Origin: Bacteroidota bacterium
GTDB taxonomy: Bacteria > Bacteroidota > Bacteroidia > Chitinophagales > Chitinophagaceae
Length of the DNA stretch: 32,474 nt
Assembly: GCA_028875955.1 (NCBI GenBank)
Contig: JAGWTX010000001.1
Coordinates: 1-32,474, forward strand
Direction of reading: 5' to 3'
Under the pieces are notes generated by a model. The model saw only the letters and a list, made by a program, of their open reading frames with translations, made no database searches and had not been told where the DNA came from. The position numbers were made by a program, and so were the translations under genes. Shown piece after piece: positions 13,755 to 22,142 of the stretch (position 1 is its first letter; every line of letters begins with the position of its first letter).

Positions 13755-15719
13755 TTAAGAAATCCTTTCCAGATCATCGATCTGTACCCTTTGATAAATC
13801 AGCGGGATATGCTCCTTTAAAACATCACATTTATCCAACCCGAATGCCTTTTCCACGCTCAACCCCATTCTTCGCAGGATAAAATAACCCCTCAATAAAA
13901 GGCTGTTAAAAATATTATTCTCATTTTCAACTGAAAGGAATTTTTCTATCACAACAAAAGTGAAGTCGGGTTCGGCGTGATAGCGTGAAATATTGTCTTC
14001 TGGGCCAGGAGGCTGTATTTCATGCTGACTGATAAGGTCCTGTATGATTTTTTTGCAATACAATTCAGTTTTTGGCTGTATTCGGAAACCGATATGTAAA
14101 GTGATTTTAAATACCTTATTCTCTGATAGTTCTGATACATCATAGCGCAAGGTATAGGGTTCTTCGGTTCTGTTGATATGTACAAACCAATAGACATCTG
14201 CCCGTTTGGGCTTTCTTGCGAAAATGGATTTGATGATCTTTTCTTCAATCTGGGACCGCCCCTCGGCCTTGGAAAGGTAAATCAAATGATTGGCAAACCT
14301 GGGTATGAAGCGATCATTGCTCAAATCGACAAGGGTAGGGATGTATTTGCCGATATCTGTAAAGGATACCAGTCGGTTATTGATTCTTCTGGCATAATAC
14401 CAGATATACATCGTGGTAAAAATAAAAAGTTCGAAAAAAAGAAACATCCATCTTTCCTTGATCTTGGCCACATTGGCTATGAAAAAGGAAATTTCAATGA
14501 CGGCAAACAAACCGATGATACCTGCCACCAGCCACCGGTTCCATTTGAGCCGGAATAATAAATAATAGTTCAACAGATAGGTTGTCATCATCATGGCAAT
14601 CGTGATAGAAAATCCATAGGCGGCTTCCATGGCTGAAGAGCTTTTAAAATAGAGTACCATCAAAATACAGCCAAACCAGAGGATATTGTTCACACTGGGA
14701 ATATATATCTGCCCTTTTAATTCACTGGGTTGTCTGACAGTTACCCTTGGCCAAAAATTCAGGTTCATGGCTTCACATATCAAAGTAAAGGAACCACTGA
14801 TGAGTGCTTGCGATGCAATGATGGTGGCCAGGGTGGCAATCAGGACACTCGGAATCAGAAACCAGCCAGGCAGCATTTGGAAAAAGGGGTTGACCCCGTT
14901 TAATTCCCTAAGCTGGCTATGCATAATCCAGGCTGCCTGACCAAAATAATTTGTCAGCAAACTGATTTTTACAAAAAACCAGGTTATGCGGATATTTTTT
15001 ATGCCGCAATGTCCCAGATCACTATACAGGGCTTCTGCCCCCGTTGTGCATAAGAATACAGCGCCCAGCAGCCAGAAACCTTTTCGATAATGTACCAGAA
15101 GGTCATATCCATATTTGGGATTGATGGCTTTTAATACGTCCGGATGTTGACCAATCTGGAATCCGCCCGAAATAAGTAACATCAAAAACCAGACAGTCAT
15201 TATCGGTCCGAATGCTTTTCCAATTGATTGCGTTCCAAATCGCTGAAAGAAAAACAACAGGGAAATAATGCCAATGATGATGCTGATCGTGAGATTGTTG
15301 CCGGGTACAATTGTGTTTGACAAACTGCTGACCGAGTTTAGCCCTTCAATGGCGGATGATACAGAGATGGGAGGGGTTATGATGCCATCTGCCAGCAAAG
15401 TGGTAGCTCCCAGAATTGTCGGGATTACCAGATAGCGGCTATATCTCCGCACCAGCGCAAACAAAGAAAAAACGCCCCCCTCTCCCTGATTGTCCGCCTG
15501 TAATGTCAGCAGGATATACTTAATGGAGGTTTGAAAGAACAGTGTCCAGAATACCAGGGAAACCCCTCCATACACCAGAACCGGATCGATGGGTTTTTCA
15601 CCTACGATGGCTTTCAGTACATATAAAGGACTTGTGCCGATATCCCCGTAAATGATACCCAATGCTACCAGCAATGAGGCAATAGTTACCCTGTTCAAAT
15701 GGAAGTCATTTGATTTCAT
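13755..15719 (-). CDS. kup: potassium uptake permease Kup
   Basis: A KUP/HAK/KT-family K+:H+ symporter of 654 residues. The N terminus holds the signature GIIYGDIGTSPLYVL around residues 18-32. About twelve membrane segments follow, with motifs such as EGGVFSLFAL, TTGAEALYSDLGHCG and PGWFLIPSVLIATLATIIASQALISGSF. The last ~180 residues form the cytoplasmic C-terminal domain. The gene lies 28 bases downstream of a KdpE-like response regulator gene on the same strand, making kdpD-kdpE-kup a likely operon and Kup the probable regulatory target. Confidence 0.96.
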   Translation of the reverse strand: MKSNDFHLNRVTIASLLVALGIIYGDIGTSPLYVLKAIVGEKPIDPVLVYGGVSLVFWTLFFQTSIKYILLTLQADNQGEGGVFSLFALVRRYSRYLVIPTILGATTLLADGIITPPISVSSAIEGLNSVSSLSNTIVPGNNLTISIIIGIISLLFFFQRFGTQSIGKAFGPIMTVWFLMLLISGGFQIGQHPDVLKAINPKYGYDLLVHYRKGFWLLGAVFLCTTGAEALYSDLGHCGIKNIRITWFFVKISLLTNYFGQAAWIMHSQLRELNGVNPFFQMLPGWFLIPSVLIATLATIIASQALISGSFTLICEAMNLNFWPRVTVRQPSELKGQIYIPSVNNILWFGCILMVLYFKSSSAMEAAYGFSITIAMMMTTYLLNYYLLFRLKWNRWLVAGIIGLFAVIEISFFIANVAKIKERWMFLFFELFIFTTMYIWYYARRINNRLVSFTDIGKYIPTLVDLSNDRFIPRFANHLIYLSKAEGRSQIEEKIIKSIFARKPKRADVYWFVHINRTEEPYTLRYDVSELSENKVFKITLHIGFRIQPKTELYCKKIIQDLISQHEIQPPGPEDNISRYHAEPDFTFVVIEKFLSVENENNIFNSLLLRGYFILRRMGLSVEKAFGLDKCDVLKEHIPLIYQRVQIDDLERIS

Positions 15720-15747
15720 GTTGTGTTATTAAAATGTGATGGTTTAA

Positions 15748-16437
15748 TTATTCATTTCCAACAAAACGATAACCGACACCTGATTCTGTCAGGATATAGG
15801 CCGGATGATTGGGGTCATCTTCGATTTTTTTTCTGAGTTGAGCGATAAAAACACGTAAATACTGGGACTGATTAATATACCCGGGGCCCCAGACTTCTTT
15901 TAATAAATGATGATGTGTTAAAACCTTTCCTTCGTTTTTTATCAATAGGGAAAACAGCGTGTATTCCGTTGAAGTTAGTTTTAAGACGAGGTTATTCTTT
16001 TTTACAGTCCTAGCTGAAAAGTCAATGGAAATTTCTCCTGCAGTCAGGGTCGAGGTAAGCTGTTCGTTTAATTTGCCCCGTAAGGCAGACCGGATTCTGG
16101 CCAGAAGCTCGCCGGTACGGAATGGCTTAACCAGATAGTCATTTGCCCCGTTATCCAATGCTTTGATGATATCCTCTTCACTTTGTATCACCGATAGAAT
16201 GATGACAGGTCCGGTATACCATTCTCTAAGCTTTTGCAATACCTCATGTCCGCTTTCATCCGGCAAACCCAGATCCAGCAGGATCAGATCGGGCGGATGG
16301 TTTGCAGACAGGATAAGCCCCTCCCTGGCAGTCATCGCCTGGATTACTTCATAATCATTACTCTCCAGCGTAATTGCCAGAAGTTTTCTGATCTGTATCT
16401 CATCATCTATCACAAGTATGGATGTCCGGTTACTCAT
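15748..16437 (-). CDS. KdpE-like response regulator
   Basis: A 229-residue OmpR/KdpE-family regulator. The receiver domain has D11-D12 and the phospho-acceptor D55 in LILLDLGLPDESG, with DYLVKPFR as the switch region. The winged helix contains LTSTEYTLFSLLIKNEGKVLTHHHLLKEVWGPGY and the YLRVFIAQLRKKIEDDPNHPAYILTESGVGYRF ending typical of KdpE. The start overlaps the end of the kinase gene by 8 bases, implying translational coupling. No kdpFABC genes occur in the window; kup follows instead. Confidence 0.92.
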   Translation of the reverse strand: MSNRTSILVIDDEIQIRKLLAITLESNDYEVIQAMTAREGLILSANHPPDLILLDLGLPDESGHEVLQKLREWYTGPVIILSVIQSEEDIIKALDNGANDYLVKPFRTGELLARIRSALRGKLNEQLTSTLTAGEISIDFSARTVKKNNLVLKLTSTEYTLFSLLIKNEGKVLTHHHLLKEVWGPGYINQSQYLRVFIAQLRKKIEDDPNHPAYILTESGVGYRFVGNE

Positions 16438-17512
16438 TTTTCAGATTTTTCAGATAGGAAGATTCTCCGGGAATTTGAATGGTAAACCTGGCTCCGCCGG
16501 TAGATCTGTTTTCAAGCATGACTTTACCAGACAGTGCTTCCGCAAACCCCTTTACGATGGATAAGCCAAGACCTGTTCCACCTGTTTTGGATTGCTGCAA
16601 CCGATAAAACTTATTAAACACCAATAAGATTTCGTCATCAGGGAATCCTTCTCCATTGTCTTCAATGGTTATTTCCAGTATGTCAGTATAACATTTTGCA
16701 TAGATGTCGATCGCCGTATCGGATGCTGTATGTACAATTGCATTTTGCAGAATGTTGTACAGGATTTGTTCCAGCATTCCTTTGTCGGTTTTGAATAAGG
16801 GGAATGACTGCTCTATATTGATGGTGATTTTTTGGGTAATATCGCTTTCTTCAATCACGTCAATCATATGGTACACGATTTCATTGATATCACACCAGTC
16901 TTTTTTGGGTTGGATGATTCCGGTTTCCAACCGCGACATGCTTAATAAATTTTCTACCTGCTGATTCAGCCTGAAAGAGGCTTTGGATATTTCAGCGATC
17001 AGTTCATTTCTTTGGGAAATGCTGAGTTTTTGGTCCTGATTCTGCAAATTATCGGTAGCCCCAATGATGGTTGCTATGGGTGTGCGTAATTCATGAGAAA
17101 GGGAGTTGAATAATGTATTATAGAGTTTTACCGTATTCGCCTTCTCTTCCTTTTGCCTGGCTATTTTTTCAATCTGCCGGATCTTATAAGTCAATACGCC
17201 ACTTACGATCGCTATGACAAAATAAGTTAGCAGCAGGATAGTGTCATCCGCCGTTCCTACCTGGAATGTATAAAAGGGGGGTATAAAAAAGAAATCCCAG
17301 ATCAGGGCACTGATACTGGCAGCGTATAAAACAGGCAATATGTCAAAAACTGCAGCAATCAGTGAAACGTTGACCAGTAAAATAAAGCCGACAATTTTAT
17401 AATCAACCGCACCTCCCAGTAATTTACAAATACCGGAGGTGAAACAAATAAGCAAAGTGCCCAAAAACAGCTGTTTCCCTTTGCTAAGCCTGTTGATGTA
17501 TAAATTTATCAT
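16430..17512 (-). CDS. short KdpD-like sensor histidine kinase
   Basis: A 360-residue kinase that corresponds to the C-terminal half of KdpD. It has four membrane segments near residues 13-105 (DUF4118-like, with SALIWDFFFIPPFYTF), a short coiled linker, the H box NSLSHELRTPIAT with H140, then ILYNILQNAIVHT, IEDNGEGFP and GTGLGLSIVKGF. Canonical KdpD is about 900 residues; the cytoplasmic N-terminal KdpD and Usp-like domains, linked to K+ sensing, are absent. The ATG at 17512 and the promoter-like box just upstream argue that this is the true start and not a truncation. It is the first gene of the kdpD-kdpE-kup unit. Confidence 0.9.
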   Translation of the reverse strand: MINLYINRLSKGKQLFLGTLLICFTSGICKLLGGAVDYKIVGFILLVNVSLIAAVFDILPVLYAASISALIWDFFFIPPFYTFQVGTADDTILLLTYFVIAIVSGVLTYKIRQIEKIARQKEEKANTVKLYNTLFNSLSHELRTPIATIIGATDNLQNQDQKLSISQRNELIAEISKASFRLNQQVENLLSMSRLETGIIQPKKDWCDINEIVYHMIDVIEESDITQKITINIEQSFPLFKTDKGMLEQILYNILQNAIVHTASDTAIDIYAKCYTDILEITIEDNGEGFPDDEILLVFNKFYRLQQSKTGGTGLGLSIVKGFAEALSGKVMLENRSTGGARFTIQIPGESSYLKNLKNE

Positions 17513-17528
17513 TGTGAAATGTACACTG

Positions 17529-17536
17529 CAAAATTA
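17529..17536 (-). promoter_or_regulatory. candidate -7 box of the kdpD-kdpE-kup operon
   Basis: On the minus strand TAATTTTG exactly matches TAnnTTTG, 16 bases before the kinase ATG. The -33 region is weak (a T-rich run near 17560). The divergent space to 17697 also has two close copies of ATAAAGAT (17580-17600), which could be a regulator site, but this is too little to call. Confidence 0.4.
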
Positions 17537-17696
17537 GACGGGTTCTTATAAGGCGGGTATAAAAATCTATCGGAATAGCATAAAGATTTTATAAAGATCC
17601 CCCCCGGTCAGCCATTTTAAACACAAAACAGCTTTTGATCCTGTCAGATACAATAATCCCTCAGGTAAAACGTTCCTATTGGCAAATAACAGCTTC

Positions 17697-18830
17697 ATGT
17701 CTTTAGCAACGATTACAGATTTTCTCGACCCGGTTAATATCGCCTTTTTATCCAATGATGAAGGGTTTAAGGATACACAGTTAGGCAGACATATCGCCGT
17801 ATATGAAGAAAGCCTGCCCGATCTTACCGATATAGACATGGTGCTCATTGGCTGTGGTGAAATGAGGGGGGCTGGTGTTCAATATACCGGCACCGGATCA
17901 CCCGATGCCATCCGTACGGAGTTCTACCGGTTGTTTCACTGGCATACGGATGTGAAAGTGGCAGACTTTGGAAATATAAAAGTCGGGGCATCATTGCAGG
18001 ACAGTTATGCGGCTTTGCGTACGGTTATTCAGGAACTGGTTCAACTCGGAAAAAAAGTGGTGATCATTGGCGGTTCACATGACAATACACTGGCACAATA
18101 CCAGGCTTACGGATCATTAAACAAAATCATTGAAGCCGCCTGTATCGATGCAAGGATTGACCTGGATATGGATAGTGTGCTTCCGGCTGACCAGTTTCTG
18201 GTGGAAATGTTTACCGGAGTACCCAATCATTTAAAACAGTATACGCATATCGGTTTCCAAAGTTATTTTATGCACCCGCAGATGCTGGAAACCATCGATA
18301 AACTGGGATTCGATTGTTTTCGGGTTGGCAAGGTAAAAGAAGCCATTGATGAAATGGAACCTCCCATCCGCAATAGCGAAATGGTGAGTTTTGACCTGGC
18401 TGCCATTGAATATGCCCATGCGCCGGCAAACCACCTGACACCCAACGGGTTTAATGGAGAAGAAGCCTGCACACTGATGCAATATGCCGGCATGAGTAAG
18501 CTATGCAGCAGTATCGGTATCTATGGCTATATTCCCGAACAGGACCAGCATTCCCTAACCGCAAAACAAATTTCCCACATGCTCTGGTATGTCATGGATG
18601 GGATCTATAAAAGCAAACAGGAAGCCCCATTGGAAAACCGGTCTGAATTTGACGAATTTACCCTGGCATTTGCCGAAGTGGAAACGGCATTTCTGAGAAG
18701 CAAAAGAACCGGAAGATGGTGGATGCAGTTACACGATGGTAAATATGCTGCCTGCAGTTACCGGGATTACCTCATCGCCAGCAGCAATGAAATCCCTGAA
18801 AGATGGATGCGCGCCGTGGAAAGAAGCTAG
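17697..18830 (+). CDS. arginase-fold protein, formimidoglutamase-like, altered metal site
   Basis: A 377-residue protein with the arginase/agmatinase/formimidoglutamase fold. I start at the ATG at 17697. Canonical manganese ligands lie in GGxH(D)-, DAHxD- and SxDxDxxDP-type motifs. Here they read GGSHD (125-129), DARID (151-155, His replaced by Arg) and S231-F-D-L-A235 (second Asp replaced by Ala). At least two metal ligands are therefore changed, so classical binuclear catalysis is doubtful. Related Bacteroidota proteins are often annotated formimidoglutamase; no histidine-degradation genes are near. It precedes the carboxypeptidase gene by 48 bases on the same strand. Confidence 0.8.
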   Translation: MSLATITDFLDPVNIAFLSNDEGFKDTQLGRHIAVYEESLPDLTDIDMVLIGCGEMRGAGVQYTGTGSPDAIRTEFYRLFHWHTDVKVADFGNIKVGASLQDSYAALRTVIQELVQLGKKVVIIGGSHDNTLAQYQAYGSLNKIIEAACIDARIDLDMDSVLPADQFLVEMFTGVPNHLKQYTHIGFQSYFMHPQMLETIDKLGFDCFRVGKVKEAIDEMEPPIRNSEMVSFDLAAIEYAHAPANHLTPNGFNGEEACTLMQYAGMSKLCSSIGIYGYIPEQDQHSLTAKQISHMLWYVMDGIYKSKQEAPLENRSEFDEFTLAFAEVETAFLRSKRTGRWWMQLHDGKYAACSYRDYLIASSNEIPERWMRAVERS

Positions 18831-18878
18831 CTATTTCATTAAGTTTGCAAGGAATCCAGACCAATCCGCTAAGCATTT

Positions 18879-20186
18879 ATGAAAATCCTTTCCTGTATTG
18901 TTTGCCTGTCCACTTTCCTGGTCCTGTTTTCATCCTGCAGCCCCGGGAAAAAAATAAGCAGGGAAGCAAAGACAGCCATTTTTACCAATACGGATTTTGC
19001 ACCGGCACATATCGGTATCGCTATCTATGATTCCGAAACATCCGCTTACCTGTATAATTACCAGGGCGACAAATATTTCATCCCTGCCAGCAATACCAAG
19101 CTTTTTACCTGTTATGAAGCGATGAAACACCTGGGGGATAGTCTGGTGGGACTTCGCTATGTTGATAAGGGAAACGGAACGGTAGAAGCGGAAGGAAACG
19201 GGGACCCCAGTTTTCTGTTAGCGGAATTCCCAAACCAACCGGTTCTGGAATTTTTGAAAAAACAAAAAAAGGTCCTGCTTACCGACCAGAACTGGAAAGA
19301 ACGCGCATTGGGTGCCGGCTGGGCCTGGGATGATTACCAGAGCGATTATATGGCCGAACGGTCCTTTCTGCCGGTTTATGGAAACCTGGCCCGTTTTTCT
19401 GCCGCACCGGGTTTTACGGTCAGTCCGGGATATTTTCAGCCATCCTTGCTAAAGGCAATCACAGGAAAGAACCTTGCCTTCCAGATTGAGAGAGCTTATG
19501 GAAGCGATTCCTTTTTTGTAATCCCCTCTTCCCGGAAATTTACAAAAGCCACTATACCGTTTTATACAGGGAATAGCCAGGCTTTGATACAAATGCTAAA
19601 AGACACCCTGAAAACAGAGGTCTCCCTGGTTCATTTCAGGATCGACCGTCTTCCGGATGTGATCAAAATCCATACACAACCCACCGATTCATTACTCAGG
19701 ATCATGATGCACAGAAGCGATAATTTCTTTGCGGAACAAACCCTTTTGATGATCAGTAATGACATGCTGGGTTATATGAACGATAGGGCGATTATCGATA
19801 CACTTTTAAAAACGGATCTCAAAAACCTGCCCCAAAAACCAAAATGGGTGGATGGAAGCGGGTTAAGCCGGTACAATCTTTTTTCGCCACAGGATTTTGT
19901 ATGGGTGCTGAATCAGATGAAACAATCTTTTGCCTGGAACCGGATCACCCATCTTTTGGCAACAGGCGGGAGTGGAACACTGGGCGCCAATTATCAGCAG
20001 TATGCGAACAGGATCTTTGCCAAAACGGGAACGCTCAGCAATCATGTGGCATTGAGTGGATATCTCATCACCAGAAAGGGAAGACATTTGATCTTTTCAG
20101 TGCTTGTCAATGCCCATCAGACCAGTGCAGCAAACATCAGAAAAGGGGTGGAGCAATTCCTGACTGGCATCATGGATAAGTTGTAG
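18879..20186 (+). CDS. dacB: D-alanyl-D-alanine carboxypeptidase / PBP4-type (peptidase S13)
   Basis: A 435-residue penicillin-binding protein 4 homologue that trims or cleaves peptidoglycan peptides in the periplasm. It begins with a lipoprotein-like signal ending LFSSC20, so it may be membrane-anchored. The active-site Ser-x-x-Lys is S71-N-T-K74 in IPASNTKLFT. The second motif lies in VDGSGLSRYN and the third is KTG in FAKTGTLSNHVALSGYL. The VEAEGNGDPSF segment is typical of the family. It converges with mutL, leaving 4 bases between the stops. Confidence 0.92.
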   Translation: MKILSCIVCLSTFLVLFSSCSPGKKISREAKTAIFTNTDFAPAHIGIAIYDSETSAYLYNYQGDKYFIPASNTKLFTCYEAMKHLGDSLVGLRYVDKGNGTVEAEGNGDPSFLLAEFPNQPVLEFLKKQKKVLLTDQNWKERALGAGWAWDDYQSDYMAERSFLPVYGNLARFSAAPGFTVSPGYFQPSLLKAITGKNLAFQIERAYGSDSFFVIPSSRKFTKATIPFYTGNSQALIQMLKDTLKTEVSLVHFRIDRLPDVIKIHTQPTDSLLRIMMHRSDNFFAEQTLLMISNDMLGYMNDRAIIDTLLKTDLKNLPQKPKWVDGSGLSRYNLFSPQDFVWVLNQMKQSFAWNRITHLLATGGSGTLGANYQQYANRIFAKTGTLSNHVALSGYLITRKGRHLIFSVLVNAHQTSAANIRKGVEQFLTGIMDKL

Positions 20187-20190
20187 GTCC

Positions 20191-22023
20191 TTACCTGCCA
20201 AACATCCTATCCAGGTAATCTTCCTTGAATTCAAGATAAGTGGGACTTCCTGTAGGTGTCACATTCGGACTATTACTGGTAAACAATTCCTCCACCAGGT
20301 GTAGCATTTCTTTTTGGGTAAGAGCCTGACCGGCTTTGATTGCCTGCTGCCGGGCCAGGCAGCGGACCAGCTTTTCCCGTTTGCTGAATTTCACATCACT
20401 GCTAAAGTGTTTGAACTGTTCAATCAGCAATTCTATCGCATGTTTCTCATTGCCGGGAAGGATATCGGCAGGGATACCCTGGATGACAAAACTATTATTC
20501 CCGAAGGGTTCGATCTGGTATCCAATGGCCAGCAGATCCGGTATTAGGTCGTTTAGTAAAACTGCATCTGCAGGGGTGAGTTCCAGGTTTACCGGAAAAA
20601 GGCTTTGCTGGGTTGCCATATGCTGACCATGTGCTGCCATTCCATAGCGTTCATACAGAATCCTTTCGTGCGCCAATTGCTGGTGAACCAGTAAGAATCC
20701 ACTGTTGGTGGATGCAATGATATAGGTGTTGTGTAATTGAAGCAAAGGCGTATCCGGCAATACACGCAAGGAATATAAAACGGGGGCTGCAGGTTGGGTG
20801 ACGGGTTCTGCAGTTCCGGTGGTTTCATTCCCGGCGGGTTTAAAAAAATCTTTCCAGTGCGACAAACCGGTTTTGTCATCCTTCTCTATAAAATGCGCCT
20901 GATTTTTCTGGCTGAAGGTTTTAAACAAGGGGGATGAAGCAACGGCGTCTTTCTTGTCGGTGGTAAAAGGTTTGCTGACGGCATCCATGCCTTGTATTTC
21001 TGCATTTAAGGTAAAATCGAGCGAAGGGGCAATACTGAATTGCGCCAATGCATGTTTCACGGCAGCCTGTACAAATGCATAGATGATCTTCTCATCTTCA
21101 AATTTGATCTCCTGTTTGGTAGGGTGAACATTGATATCCACCTGTGAAGGGTCCAGATCGATATACAAAACATAACTGGGAAAACTGTCTTTGGCAATCA
21201 TTCCCTCAAATGCACTGTTTACGGCATGATTCAGATAAGCGCTTTTGATAAACCGGCTGTTTACAAAAAAATACTGGTCGCCCCTGGTTTTTCTGGCCGT
21301 TTCGGGTTTTCCCACAAAACCGTAAATATTCATGTAATCGGTCTCCTCATGAACACTCACCAGTTTCGCATTATAGGAATTGCCCAATAGCTGTACGATT
21401 CGCTGTTTCAGGCTGCCTGCTTCAAGATGAAAAACCTCCTGACCATTACTGGTCATGGAAAAAAATATGCCCGGGAAAGCCATGGAAACCCTGATGAACT
21501 CTTCCACGATATGCCGCATTTCAGCCGCATTGCTTTTTAGAAAATTTCTCCTGGCCGGAACATTGAAGAACAGGTTCTTCATACTGATACTGGTTCCGGT
21601 TGCAGCGGCACAGGGTTCCTGTTTCCGTACCCGGCTATTCTCGATCTCAATATGCGTTCCCAGTTCATCCTCTTCCCGCCGGGTTCTCAATTCCACCTGG
21701 GCCACCGCAGCGATGGAAGCAAGCGCTTCACCCCGAAAACCCATGGTTTTGATCCGGAACAGGTCATCAATGTTGCGGATCTTGCTGGTGGCATGACGCT
21801 CAAATGCCATACGGGCATCCGTTTCACTCATTCCTTTCCCGTTATCGATCACCTGGATCAGCGCTTTTCCGGCATCTGTGATCAATAAGCGGATTTCAGT
21901 TGCACCCGCATCAGCGGCATTCTCGAGTAATTCTTTCACCGCACTGGCCGGTCGCTGGATCACTTCACCCGCCGCAATCTGGTTCGCTATATTGTCCGGT
22001 AATAATTGTATGATATCCGCCAC
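20191..22023 (-). CDS. mutL: DNA mismatch repair protein MutL
   Basis: MutL couples mismatch recognition by MutS to strand removal. The N-terminal GHKL ATPase has all motifs: E-N-A-A-D-A-G, DNGKGM, TMGFRGEAL and GTSISMKNLFFNVPARRNFLK. I start at the GTG at 22023 (V-A-D-I-I-Q-L-L-P, 610 residues), because the family begins M-x-x-I-x-x-L; an ATG at 22098 would add 25 residues and place the start inside the large palindrome. The C-terminal endonuclease signature DQHA(x)2E(x)4E reads HQQLAHERILYE from residue 447, so the metal-binding Asp and His are gone. The later Cys/His motifs (ARQQAIKA, TPTGSPTY) are altered too. A nicking function is therefore questionable. Confidence 0.95.
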   Translation of the reverse strand: MADIIQLLPDNIANQIAAGEVIQRPASAVKELLENAADAGATEIRLLITDAGKALIQVIDNGKGMSETDARMAFERHATSKIRNIDDLFRIKTMGFRGEALASIAAVAQVELRTRREEDELGTHIEIENSRVRKQEPCAAATGTSISMKNLFFNVPARRNFLKSNAAEMRHIVEEFIRVSMAFPGIFFSMTSNGQEVFHLEAGSLKQRIVQLLGNSYNAKLVSVHEETDYMNIYGFVGKPETARKTRGDQYFFVNSRFIKSAYLNHAVNSAFEGMIAKDSFPSYVLYIDLDPSQVDINVHPTKQEIKFEDEKIIYAFVQAAVKHALAQFSIAPSLDFTLNAEIQGMDAVSKPFTTDKKDAVASSPLFKTFSQKNQAHFIEKDDKTGLSHWKDFFKPAGNETTGTAEPVTQPAAPVLYSLRVLPDTPLLQLHNTYIIASTNSGFLLVHQQLAHERILYERYGMAAHGQHMATQQSLFPVNLELTPADAVLLNDLIPDLLAIGYQIEPFGNNSFVIQGIPADILPGNEKHAIELLIEQFKHFSSDVKFSKREKLVRCLARQQAIKAGQALTQKEMLHLVEELFTSNSPNVTPTGSPTYLEFKEDYLDRMFGR

Positions 22024-22067
22024 GTCACATCCTTGTTTGATAAAGTTTGTAAAAATACCACTCTCCC

Positions 22068-22105
22068 TTAACTTTTGGAAAGTTTTAAAACTTTCCAAAA
22101 GTTAA
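22068..22105. repeat. 38-bp perfect palindrome between mutL and peptidase gene
   Basis: The 19-base left half TTAACTTTTGGAAAGTTTT is exactly complementary to the right half, with no loop and the centre between 22086 and 22087. It sits in the divergent promoter region, 45 bases upstream of the mutL GTG and 37 bases upstream of the peptidase ATG. It abuts a consensus -7 box at 22116-22123. It could be a dimeric regulator site or a dispersed intergenic palindrome; only one copy occurs in this window. Confidence 0.9.
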
Positions 22106-22115
22106 CCGCATGCGT

Positions 22116-22123
22116 TAAATTTG
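22116..22123 (+). promoter_or_regulatory. candidate -7 box of the M3 peptidase gene
   Basis: TAAATTTG exactly matches TAnnTTTG, 19 bases before the ATG at 22143. The -33 position would fall in the right arm of the 38-bp palindrome, where only a TTTC is found, so a protein bound to the palindrome would affect this promoter. Confidence 0.45.
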
Positions 22124-22142
22124 CCCTTCAAAATAAATATTT

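Noticed and set aside
16430..17512. KdpD-like kinase as a truncated pseudogene
   Set aside because: Its frame is intact, all kinase motifs are present, a promoter-like box precedes its ATG, and no remnant of the missing N-terminal domains is seen upstream.
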